Source: Immersiella caudata (taxonomy: Eukaryota > Ascomycota > Sordariomycetes > Sordariales > Lasiosphaeriaceae). Taken from it: a DNA stretch of 64,000 bases. Each line of letters starts with the position of its first letter. Positions within the stretch are counted from its first letter, which is position 1. The position numbers and the translations under genes were made by a program. The stretch covers positions 2,914,001 to 2,978,000 of the forward strand of contig JAULSU010000004.1 of assembly GCA_030512335.1 (NCBI GenBank), given 5' to 3'. Shown here one piece after another: positions 45,062 to 55,165 of this stretch. The notes beneath the pieces are model-generated. The model was not told the origin of the DNA and ran no database searches. It saw nothing but the letters and a program-made list of their open reading frames with translations.

Positions 45062-47415
45062 GAGCGAGCCGGTGTGCGGTTGCTTCCTGGAGTTGCCACT
45101 GTCGCACAGCAGATACGCTCCGGCCACGTCCACATATCGCACATGCCATGCTCGACAACGGGAGAATCGTCATCTGCCGCCGCGGCACTGCAGCCATGCT
45201 GCGGGAGGCCATCGGAGCCCCTCCGTTATGCCCGTCGGCTTTGATGCCTCTTCTCCTTGGTTTCTGAGCAGTTGATGCTATGTATCAAATGTGCTGCTGC
45301 TACATATCCAGCGCTTGTCCACACTGGTCTTGTGAGTGTCTCAATTCAGCCGGAATATCGCATCACACAAACGCCTCATCGGCCTTGGGATCGTGCTCTT
45401 CATCTTCGCGGAACCAAATTATTAATCAGGCCGTGCGCGGAACAAGAATGGGTTGTTGAGGACGCGGTTTACAAGTCGCGGATCGAGATCGTGAGAGATG
45501 CTTCAGGTGAGAGGTTGTCGGGGACGACGTCGGGAACGAGGTGTTCGCCAGATCGCCGGTGGAGAGGAGAGCGGATGTTGATTGAATTGGCAATCTAATT
45601 GATACCAATGGCCTTCGTGGAGGGGCGAATGGTCATATAGAGGTTGCCATGTGCTATGGCAAGCCCACGCGCGGTGTGGAGCCCCCGTGGCTATTCTCGT
45701 CGCACTCTTCCCCGGACTCAATATCGAAAGTTCTCTGAAGACGGGAGTCTCCTGACAGGCGTGACAGAGTGGAGGAACTGCGGCAGGGGCGCTGAGAACA
45801 ACCACACCCGCCTTTCCCCTCGAAAGAGAGGGAGAGGGGGGTCTGATCCCCGCTCGCGGGCTGCTTTTGACCCCTGTTTGCGGCGCTCTCCAGCCCTTGT
45901 CGAACGCACAATCCAATTCACCACCTCGACCACTCTGGCCGCGTTCTTCTTCCCGTGCAGCATCTTGTCGCTGACTGAAACATTGAGAGGCGCTGCGGCG
46001 GCAGCTGTCGCTGGAGAACGCAATTCGGAGGGTGAGGTCTTCAGCAGCATTTGCTCGTGGGTGGTTGCACCGAAATGAGGCACGAGCATTCATGTTCGTC
46101 GCGGATGGAACGCTGGATGCTGGGAGCATTGTCCATTTTGGCTGCAATACCACCTGCGCCGAGACTATTTCGCAAAATCGAAATGCGATTGCAAAATGCT
46201 GCCGTTTTGGCTACCAACTATTGAGGTAAAGCGTTCCGTATTGTGGTCTGCGCGGGCCGTCCGTGATCGACGTGCATCGAGGTGCAGCACAGGGAGACCG
46301 CAACCACTGACCATTTGCCATCCTTCTTGCCTGTCCGTCTTCTCACAGGCAGTCCGTCAGCGCCTTGGCAATGCGATTGAGCAGCAAAAGGAAGCATGTC
46401 GCCGGCGGTTGCCGTGTGCAGCGTTTACTTTGGCGATCTTGAGCTGCCTTCCCGTAGTACTTAGCTGTCAGCAGCTGTACCGTTTCCCCTTGGCCCAAGT
46501 CGGAATGGGGTGCTCGTATAGCCACTCCGAGGTTTGCGCGGCTGGTCCTAAACAGCCAATTGAGTGGGCTTCTCGCGACGTCGTCCTCTTTCTCAAGCGG
46601 CTGTCGTGTTGTTGCTTTTTGGGCGTTTGAAGCGGAGTCGCGACGTCGAAGTTACCCTGAAAACAGAAACTGGACGGAGACGGCGGATCCACCGGCTCCT
46701 CACTTGCCTGCAACTCACCCGCAATCGACCGTTCTCTCAGCCATTCCATTCGTTCAATCAGGCAATCCCACGCCCAGCGGCCCACAGGCGCCACAAACCC
46801 TGCGCACCCGTCCCTGTCCCGCTCACCCATAATGGAAGGCTGCCGCCTGCCACCACTTCGCACAGGCTGAGTGCTGAGTAGGTAGCGATACGGACGGCCC
46901 CCCAGACAAAGAAAACCACCTCGCTCCCCCCAAGAAACTCGGGCCTCTCGCGACCATTTCCCGCACCAGCTCCTGGGACAATATTGCTCTGCTGCTTTCA
47001 CGCTTTCTGATCCCGACCTCAAACACAGGCCGCATTCACACAAAACAATAACATCGACAACACGAAGTGGATATTCCGTCGCAAGCCGTCCGTCGCCGCT
47101 GTGCTGCTGGTCTCAGATAACGAACACACCGGGATTTGCTCTCCTCTTCAGCCATGTCAGCAACAGTCGACGCCTGATCGACCCCTAATCCCGACCGTTC
47201 TTCGACCCAATCTACTCGCCTTCCCCATTCGCCGAGCCTCTGACGCCCTTCATCATCCAAAAATACCGGTTCTTCTCTTATCCTCTTTGAACCCGCAAAG
47301 TCGTCGCGTTAGTTAGGTGTAACGACACCCTAGCGAACGCAACGCAATTCTAACATCCACCACGGCACATTCACGCAATAGGACTGTGCTCGGTGACGAC
47401 GAGCCCGATTTCGCC

Positions 47416-48744
47416 ATGGACGCACTCAAGCATCTCGTAGCGAACATACCCGACTGGCTCAAGCGCCTTGAGGAGCTTAATGGCCAGGTCGCAAAACGCC
47501 AGATGGAGTTGGCCCAGCTTGCGGAGCCGAAACCACAATCCGACTCGATCCTCCCGGCGGCAGCAGTAGCCCGATCGCTTCGGAACAAGGGATCTCAAGA
47601 ATCACTCCGACCACACGACGAGCCCGAAGCCCACCCAAGAGAATCTACTCCCCAACCAGAGGTGGCCCCGATTGTCACCACCGCGGCTCCAGCTGGTGAG
47701 CGACCCGCGCCCTCCAGCCCTTCAGAACCCCAATCGCCCTCGGCCATTGCACGACAAACGAGCCAGGCCCGCGCTGCTGGGCAGGCTCGGGCACGCGCAA
47801 CGCTACGAAGACGGCAACGCTCCGATTCGGTCATTAGTGCCGAGGGCGCCACGCCCAAGTTCCGCACCCGCAGTATGATTATTGTCTACTACGACAGCTA
47901 CGTACAGCTTTTCTTTGAGGACCTTGTGAAGTTCGTCAGCGCAAGCCGTAATATGATGCGAAAAGCAAAGATGGCTGCCAAGGTGGCACAGATCAAACGC
48001 CTGGCCGAAATGGAGGTGCCGGACGAGAGTGACGAAGACGAAGCCGAGCCCAGTACACCCACACCTTCAGATGGTGCCATTGCTCCACTCGAGGCTGGAC
48101 CAACCGTTATGAAGAGTGGTGAAGCTGAGGAGTCATTGCCGAGCCTGCGGTTCATGAGCGCAAGGCGGATGCAGTCTCCAGGGTTACTCATGGCTCAAGC
48201 TGCTCTAGGACGTTCAATGTACTCGCGGGCTGGTATGGCAGCAAGGGGTGCATATGGCCGAGGCGCAATGGGTCCTCCGGGGCTTGACCCACTGGAGAAG
48301 GACATCTATGACGATCTTGACAAGGGGCTGGAGTTTGTCCAAAGCATGTGCGAGCACGCCGCCCACCAGTTTTTGCGCGATGGCGACTGTGTCGAGGAAG
48401 TAGGCAAGATTGCTAGCCGTATGGCCGAGACCAAGGGGCTCGCCGACAAGGAGCTTGAGCGGGTACAACGCGAAGAGCCAGACACTCTCAAGGCAGCCGA
48501 GGACGAGTCCCGCGGGCGCAGCTACCGCCCTCCAAGCATGCGGAAGGACCTCACCAGCTCCTGCGCCCACCGGAGCGACCCCAGTATCAAGGATGCTGCT
48601 CTCGCTGCCGCGAAAGCTACTGCAGCTGCTGGTGGCAACGGCATTGCGGCCAGCAGCAAGCTCGCGGTGGACGAAGGTGTCGAAGACATGCAACCAGACC
48701 CTACGCAAAATCCAGCCTTGAACAAGGCCACGCGGATGATGTGA
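47416..48744 (+). CDS. Conserved fungal protein of unknown function
   Basis: Single exon, 442 aa. The N-terminus MDALKHLVANIPDWLKRLEE begins a short coiled coil (residues 1-40). A disordered Ser/Pro/Ala-rich basic region follows, with RRRQRSDSVISAEG (possible phosphosite). A helical block follows at about residues 154-200 (MIIVYYDSYVQLFFEDLVKF, then a Lys/Arg-rich helix with many Met and Ala). Next are an acidic linker DESDEDEAEPS and a second helical block from ~295 (PLEKDIYDDLDKGLEFVQSM). The C-terminus is Ala-rich. I recognise the general pattern from other Sordariomycetes but know no function. No signal peptide or TM segment. ATG 47416 is used; upstream in-frame codons give no better start. 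Confidence 0.8.
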   Translation: MDALKHLVANIPDWLKRLEELNGQVAKRQMELAQLAEPKPQSDSILPAAAVARSLRNKGSQESLRPHDEPEAHPRESTPQPEVAPIVTTAAPAGERPAPSSPSEPQSPSAIARQTSQARAAGQARARATLRRRQRSDSVISAEGATPKFRTRSMIIVYYDSYVQLFFEDLVKFVSASRNMMRKAKMAAKVAQIKRLAEMEVPDESDEDEAEPSTPTPSDGAIAPLEAGPTVMKSGEAEESLPSLRFMSARRMQSPGLLMAQAALGRSMYSRAGMAARGAYGRGAMGPPGLDPLEKDIYDDLDKGLEFVQSMCEHAAHQFLRDGDCVEEVGKIASRMAETKGLADKELERVQREEPDTLKAAEDESRGRSYRPPSMRKDLTSSCAHRSDPSIKDAALAAAKATAAAGGNGIAASSKLAVDEGVEDMQPDPTQNPALNKATRMM

Positions 48745-50295
48745 TCGGCCAGCCGTCTTCTGTCGACGGTGCGGGGAGTTAGAGACGAGCCGAGGACACA
48801 TAGAACGCCGCGTTTCGGAAACCAATTTCCAAATCAGCTGCTTCCATCGCGCGCTGTACGCCATGGCGCCATATCAGGTAACGAGTTTGGATTAGCTCCA
48901 CCTCAGCCTGGCCCCGGCGAGCCGCGGAAGGGATTGATCCGAAAGCAGTTGAAGCCAATGGATAGGTTCATCTGGATGGCGAGTATCACCGGGAAGGGCG
49001 ACGGACTCAGCTGAAGAGAGGTTAGCTCGAGGAAGGCAGGGGGGGGGGGGGGGGTGAGATTCTGAATATTTCAGACTGGGACACGAACGGGCTGTCGACA
49101 AGAGTTCCACCACAGGCAACACAGGCAGCCGGCCCGTACTTACGACTTTCTCTTTTGAACCATGGCAGGCATCATCTATGGTCAGACATAGCATCGGAGT
49201 TCTTTTTTGGTCCTGCCATTCTTTCTTGGAGTTTTCCCATTAATACAGCCGCGCAAAACAAAGCCTATGGAGAAGAAAAAGCGAATCGAATCAAGCGAGC
49301 GAGCGAGAAATCCTTTTTGATATTCAGTATTATTTTTTTTGGAGGGAAACATTTTGCGGGATACGGCATGGGATATTTCTCTGCTATGAGAATGGATATT
49401 GGGTGGGAACCTTTGGAAATTTATTGAGACGGCCTGCCGAAAGTTCAAGTCCTCTTTTTTTGACCATCATTTATGACGAGCCATCCAGCGGGTGCGGGTA
49501 TTTTGCGTCTTCTAATTTTCTTCTTAGGTATATTTCTTTCTCTTGGACAGGAAAGAAATGAAGGGAGGAGGAAGGGCCAATGAAAAGGAGAAAGAGGGGT
49601 GCTCAAAGGGTGCTCTTGCGAGAAGTATGCATACCTAAGAAGGACTGCGGGGAAAATGGATGGCCCATGACATGTCATCGTGACACTAGATCCCAGATCA
49701 GAGCGGACGGGTGCGAGGGGCAACGCGAATGCAAATATCTGAGCACGGTGACATATTTCTATCTGCTCGATGTTATGTGCTTCCTCGGTTGGAAGTAGCC
49801 TAGACCCCCTTGCATCCCCCGTGAATCTTGCTTCTTTGGGTAAAGAGCATAGAAAGATCATTCGAATAGCTCTTTGCATTTCACAACACATGTTCCGGTT
49901 CACCAAAAAACCCCTCCCCCTAATTTTCGAGTGGTCAAACTCATTTCTGACACCCCGTCGTTCGCTCCCTTGTGCAGAACCTACCAGCAAACGCTCGGTT
50001 TTTTTCTAGTCTCGCGTTGTCTCTTCGGACCTGATCCTGCCCGAGTGAGTATCTCGTATCTCATCACACCGTGACCGCAACCGTTATGCTCCTGATTCTT
50101 GTGTTGGAACGTGTACCCCGAGACTCCAATCAACATGTTCAGCGCAATGGCGAAAACTATATATCAAGGTTTGCAATCCTCAATCACATTTCCCAGCAAA
50201 GACCATCCTCCAAACTGCGACACATATCCCAAAAACCGAACCCAAGCCCCGAATTCAACCAAGAAATTAACCAAGAAAAGAAATAAAAGGCAAAC
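48745..50295. other. 1.55-kb convergent intergene
   Basis: 3' flanks of the 47416 gene and the 2EXR gene. Contains the G16 run at 49039, a GCGA microsatellite-like patch (GAGCGAGCGAGCGAGAAA at 49294-49311) and AT-richer sequence from 49310. No gene seen. Confidence 0.55.
49039..49054. repeat. Run of 16 G
   Basis: Sixteen G on the plus strand, about 300 bp after the stop of the 47416 gene, hence probably in its 3' UTR, where the RNA could form a G-quadruplex. Confidence 0.85.
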
Positions 50296-51774
50296 TCAAA
50301 GGGCCGCCCGATAATTGAACCCTTTCCTAAACTCCTCCTCCGTGTCCGCAGGCAGCACTATATCCCTGAATCTCTTTGCTTCCTTCTCTTTTTCCAATCT
50401 CACCTCCTCCGCCGTAGGCTTCACATCCGGCTTCAACGTCCACGTCACCGTCCAGACGTAGAACCTCTCGGCTGCCTTGTGCCACTCAAAACAGGTTGTG
50501 CAAGCCTTGTACCTGCTTGCCTTTTGCAAGGCCTCCTTGGCTTTTGGAGACAGAGGCCAGCGTTTTTTGCACTGTTTACACTTCTTCGGCATCCGCGACG
50601 GCAGTCTGGTCCAACTCATCTTCCGGACGGGGTTTCCCTCGGGAGAGAGCCAGGTGTTCGTGGGCAGCAAGCACCCCATCTCGTCTTTGGGGAATGGCTG
50701 ACCCGGCGAACGAGGGTAGACGGGGAACACCCACTTGGTGCTGGCCCACTGGACGATTTGTCCCATGATCTTGCGGTTGCTTTCGTCCTGGTTGGCCTCG
50801 AAGTCGATGGTCAGGGTGCGGATAGCGGGCATATACGCGAACGCGGCGGCCCAGACGGAAGAGTGGATGGGAGTGGAGAGTCGAGTCGGAAGGTCCATGG
50901 CCATGGAGCTTTCCATTGCTTGGAGAGTGAGAAGCTTGGGGTTGCAGAAAGGGTCGATCAGGGGATGGTGTTCCCCGCCGTTCCTCGATTCCCGCAAGTT
51001 GGCTTGGCTGAGGGTTATGCGGAGGTGTCGGATATTATCAAAGATGCGGACGACGGGGACCCCCACGGAGGGGCCAGGGCGATCAGAGTCAGATGCTTGC
51101 AGTAGGTCCATCCATTTTCCTATCCATTCTCCACGAAAGAAGTTTGGAGACGCTGGTGGTGGATGTCAGCCACTCAGCTCCATTTTAGGACAATGTTTGC
51201 ATGCCTCAGGAGGTCTGAGGAGCTCCTCCTGCCGAGACAAGAGGGCAAAAAGACTGAAGGGCAAAAAAAAACCGCAGCAATCGAACATACCCAGCCAGCG
51301 GAATCGCTGGAAGCGGCGTACGGCATAGATTGGTGTGGTGGCGGGAAAGTGTGAGTGCGGCGTCGTGAGAAAGATTCAGTTGTTGGACATGCCTTGGACT
51401 GCCCAAGGGGGTTCAATGCCAGCAGCGTAGCAGGTCTCCCTGTTCCACGAAGGCAGATGAGCCGTTTCGAGATAGACGCGGCGACAAGTGCGCAGCAGGG
51501 CCGTGTAAATAACGGTTCGGCCTTCGCATCCAGGCCACAGGCCATTCGAGAACCAGTCCTCAGCTTCGGAGTCAGTGTCCTTGATCTCGATGTCAGCCGG
51601 CTCATCATGATCGTGGCGGGTGTGCAAACTGCGGCGGGGCAGCTCTGGGTAAACAACAGTCTCGGTGAGCGCCAGCTCAAACACCATCGTGCGCAGTTCG
51701 ACTGAGAGAACTGCAAAGAGAGGGCATGCATGCTGCCCGTTGGGATGATCCCATGAGCTGACGGTTGCTGCCAT
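50296..51774 (-). CDS. 2EXR-type (F-box-like) fungal protein, reading frame disturbed between 51290 and 51400
   Basis: The N-terminus CPLFAVLSVELRTMVFELAL after MAATVSSWDHPNG matches the 2EXR/F-box-like segment common in Pezizomycotina, followed by LLRTCRRVYLETAHLPSW. The frame then meets TGA at 51376-51378. The C-terminal part (51152-50296) is open and family-like: NIRHLRITLSQ, FAYMPAIRTLTIDFEA, then two CxxC pairs (KKCKQCKKRW, ACTTCFEWHKA). A clear intron 51290-51153 (GTATGT...GCTGAC...CAG) joins RFRWL to ASPNFFRGEW. Frames fit if a 93-nt intron 51399-51307 (weak donor GTCCAA) precedes a 16-nt exon, giving 415 aa; otherwise the gene carries a real stop and is decayed. Role unknown. Confidence 0.65.
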
Positions 51775-51999
51775 CGTCGGATGTTGGTTGAAAGGTATGT
51801 GTTGATGAGAGAACGTTGTTGAAATGTAGGTCATGTCTTGCGCATTTAACCCTAACCCATAGAACCCGGCACAATGTGGGCTGCACAAGCGAACCTTGGC
51901 CTTGTGCCCCTCCACGCTCTCCAAATAGCCACCCCGTCTCGGCGGAACGCGGCCTGGCGACGAGAACCCTGAGCTCCCTCAGAGCCAACCATACGCACA

Positions 52000-53111
52000 A
52001 TGGCCGATTCCAAAGCCAACGCCGAGGCCCTCGTGCCCAAGTTCAAGTTTGAGAGACTTCTCAACCAAGGTGCGTCGAGCATCTGCCCCACGCCAACCAG
52101 CTTGTCTTCCAATTGCCCTACCGCTCACTGGTGCTCACTGCTTCTTCCTGCCTGGCAGACCAGGCTGGCCGTCGAACTTCGCTCCGTGGCACAATTGACT
52201 CGCAACCCGCCCTCTTGGTCCTTGAGCGTGCTCCGTTTCCCAGCTCCCATGGCTACCTGGAGGCTGTTCCCGGCAGTCTACGGACGCTCAAGAACCTTGG
52301 GGCGAACGATATATACCACTGGTATATGGCCAACAGCGGCGAAATCAGTCGCAGGACCACCCTTGGTGACAGCCAGAACCCCGATGACGATGCATCCTTT
52401 GCCGACCTAAAAATAAACCTCATCTACCCGTGCACCGAAAAGCACATCAAGAAGTACAGCAAGCAAGGCGTGCGCTTCGTGACCGAGACGCCCGCGATTT
52501 ACCGTGAGCATGTGCGGCCCTATATGCAGGCGCAGCGCGAGGCCGGCCGTTTGAACTGGGTCTTCAACATCATCGAGGGCCGAAAAGAAGTCGAAGATGT
52601 CATCTACCGGACGCCATTCGGCCAGGATCCCGAGGAGGGCTTCCTGCTGCTGCCAGATCTGAACTGGGATCGCAAGACTCTCGACGCCCTCCACCTGCTT
52701 GGCCTCGTTGAGCGACGCGACATCTGGAGCTTGAGGGACTTACGGAGGAAGCACATTCCCTGGCTGCGCCACATGAAGACCAAGTTTCTCGAGGCTACCA
52801 CCAAGGTGTATCCGTCTATCGAGGAAGACCAGATCAAACTGTATGTGCACTACCAGCCGACATACTACCACTTCCACATCCATATCGTCCACGTGGCTCT
52901 CGAGGCCGGCGCAACACAGGCAACAGGGAAGGCGGTCGGGCTCGACAGCATCATCGAACAGCTCGAGGTTATGCGCGGGGACGATGAAGCGGGTATGGAC
53001 GCTGTGGCATTATGCTATACGCTAGGGGAAGCAAGTGACCTTTGGAACGAGATTTTCGGGCCCCTCAAGAAGAACGGTACAGCTTCTCTATCGCCACCAA
53101 CAGATCGTTGA
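52000..53111 (+). CDS. dcs1: Scavenger mRNA-decapping enzyme DcpS (Dcs1), HIT superfamily
   Basis: Hydrolyses the m7GpppN cap left after 3'-5' mRNA decay. 340 aa; exons 52000-52069 and 52159-53111, intron GTGCGT...GCAG. N-terminal domain (residues ~12-130) with FKFERLLNQ and GYLEAVPGSLRTLKNLGANDIYHWYMA. The C-terminal HIT domain has the conserved FNIIEGRKEVEDVIYRTP and GFLLLPDLNWD, and the His triad HFHIHIVHV (~260) containing the catalytic central His. Length agrees with yeast Dcs1. It is divergent from the 2EXR gene (225 bp) and its last 47 nt overlap the 3' end of the GILT coding sequence on the other strand. Confidence 0.93.
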
Positions 53112-54034
53112 CATTTGCGCCGGAAGGACAGTCTTTCCATTGACCATCGTCGCGGACACAATAGATTTCGTTGTCAAGTCTAACGGTGCAACTCTTGGTC
53201 ACTCCAGCCTGCGTAGTCTGTCAGTAGATAGATCCAGAAAGGTTGAAGAGACAGCAAATGTCGCTGTACGTTACGTACCTCTGAGCTCCTCCGCACGCTG
53301 TTCCTCAGCATCCCCACGCCATATCCACCGTCATCCTTCGTTGCGCACCGGTTGAGCTCACCGAAATCGAGCGCGTGCTCGAGGGCGCAGTCCTCTACAA
53401 GACTGCGTTGCGGGATATGTCTATAGTCTCGGGTCATGCACATGGTGAACCCGAGAAAAGATTTGGGGTCGGGGTACAACTCTTGCGCGCAGAGCTCGAT
53501 GATGTTCCCGAGGCCTGTCCACACCTTCAGCACCATGTCACAAAGACCATCTTGCAGGCCTGGCCTGAGGAGCACTCACATTCTTCCGGGCCATGCTTGC
53601 ACGCTACCCCGTCGTTATCTGTGGGCCTCCCAATAAACGACAAGGTGAAGTTGACCTTGTCGTGCGCCTTTTGCATGGTCGGGAGAATCAGATCTCGCAG
53701 ACAGTCCTGGAGGGCGCGGGTCAGGGCGGGCCATCTCGCGGAGCCGTCATCCACTTACCCTTGCGTCCGGGCACTTGCTCATGATGTGCGCCTCGAGCGG
53801 GATCTTAGCCGTGGCGGGTTGGACTGGTTGCGCTCCCTGCGCGGCCACTAGTCGGTCCGCCCATCGGTCCGTCTTGAACTGCGACAACGAGTGGAGATGG
53901 TAGAAGCAATACAGAAAGGCCGCGATGAGAACCAGAGGAAGAAATGGCCGGTTGCGGCGGTTGTGGCACACGTTTCTGATTGGCGGCAACATGGAGGGCG
54001 GCGGCTGTTGTCGCTGCTGCTGCTTCTCGTCCAT
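53065..54034 (-). CDS. GILT family (gamma-interferon-inducible lysosomal thiol reductase-like) membrane protein
   Basis: Thioredoxin-fold thiol reductase of the secretory or vacuolar lumen. 260 aa from exons 54034-53759, 53706-53580, 53514-53279 and 53208-53065; donors GTAAGT, GTGAGT, GTACGT, all with CAG acceptors and matching phases. Residues 1-25 are cytosolic and Gln/Pro-rich, then a signal-anchor helix (~28-47, FLPLVLIAAFLYCFYHL). The fold starts KIPLEAHIMSKCPDARDC. The GILT signature C-x-H-G-x2-E-C-x2-N-x4-C is seen as CKHGPEECLGNIIELC (128-143). The usual active-site CXXC is absent: Cys88 is followed by Pro-Asp-Ala, and the next Cys is 94. The C-terminal strand region continues to residue 260 (NEIYCVRDDGQWKDCPSG). 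Confidence 0.9.
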
Positions 54035-55165
54035 CGCCGCGTTGGGCCAGCTCCGTTGCGCGTCGGTCGATCGGTCGTACTACTACCGGATGGATGCTCA
54101 ATACGTGTTGCTATGGGGCTTGATAATATGGATGGGTGCTGCGATAGCGTCGTCCGCTATGGAATCGATACAGGTGCGCCGTACGTAATGCGAGGCGGGC
54201 CGACTCGGTCGATCGGGAGAAGCTTGGTTCGGCGAAATGGGTGGTAAAAAGAAAGATGGATCTCGTCTTGGTTGTTGGCGGAACGGGGAGAAATACCGAA
54301 TCGACTGCACAGAAGCAATGGAAGCAATCAATCTCCCGCAACGACGCGACTGCGGGGCAGCGCCAGCATAATCTTGAGCTACAGAATACAGGCGGGCCAG
54401 CGCTTTCTAGAACCTTGCTTGTCGGAGGATTATTGCCAATGGAACAACGATGGATGAGCTGCCATAGATGATGGCATGTTTCGTGCTTCGTGCGCTTCGG
54501 CTGCCACCGAAGTGTCCTATTGAGAGCTCAAAGAATGTATCATTACATATGTCGATGTTACCGTTTGCGGGAGTTTTTTTTTTGTACAAGGCCTGGGCCA
54601 AAGAAGGGGGGTCCTGCCGACATCTGCGGCGGCGTGTCTTGCCAGCAGGGCCTTGTTTTGTGTGGACGGGGAGTCTGAACAAGCATGGAATAGATCCAAC
54701 TAGGTAGTTTGAGCCCTTTTTGAGGTTTGATATCTTGATGACCAGACTGCGGCTTGCGTTTGCCCGGGCTGGTGACGCTGGCAAGGCGGTGCATATCATA
54801 AGGTACCTTCCATCCTTACCTGCTCTCCATTGAACAGGGGCAGGGATCGCTGGCGGGGGCCTCTCAGGCAGCGGTGATCACCCGTGTGCCTCTCAGGGCT
54901 CGTGGGTAGCTGCACCACACACCCGTCCCGCCGAAGAGCGACTCGGATTGGCTCCCTGGTTGGATGATACGTGACATCCGCTGAGATGAAAGACAATACA
55001 AGCCGACGAAGCAATATTAAGAGCAGTTGGGAAGCCTCATAAGTGCTCGATCGCTCCTGCCCTGGCAGCCTAGACCAACAACTTTAAAACCATCTCGGCA
55101 CGCCCCGAACACCCCGCCTTGACTACGCTGGCTACTTGACAAGCGTATGAGGTCATGATAGCACA
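54035..55165. promoter_or_regulatory. Divergent intergene between GILT and the atypical hexokinase
   Basis: 1.13 kb. Contains a T9 run near 54575 and a pyrimidine-rich leader before 55166. Short open frames only. No RNA gene recognised. Confidence 0.5.

Larger units (their letters stand above)
41392..47415. other. 6-kb gene-free interval
   Basis: The longest interval without a supportable gene. Open frames (41841-42650, 44159-44827, 45644-46078 on +; 44441-44884, 45503-46153, 46468-47043 on -) overlap each other on both strands and carry no known domain. It holds a run of 29 A, an orphan TATAAAG at 45055 followed by short ORFs only, and a CT-rich segment from 46690 to 47390 that is probably leader of the downstream gene. 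It may be a large promoter or contain untranslated transcripts. Confidence 0.5.

Noticed and set aside
46468..47043. 191-codon minus-strand open frame
   Set aside because: Low-complexity, in the probable leader region of the 47416 gene.
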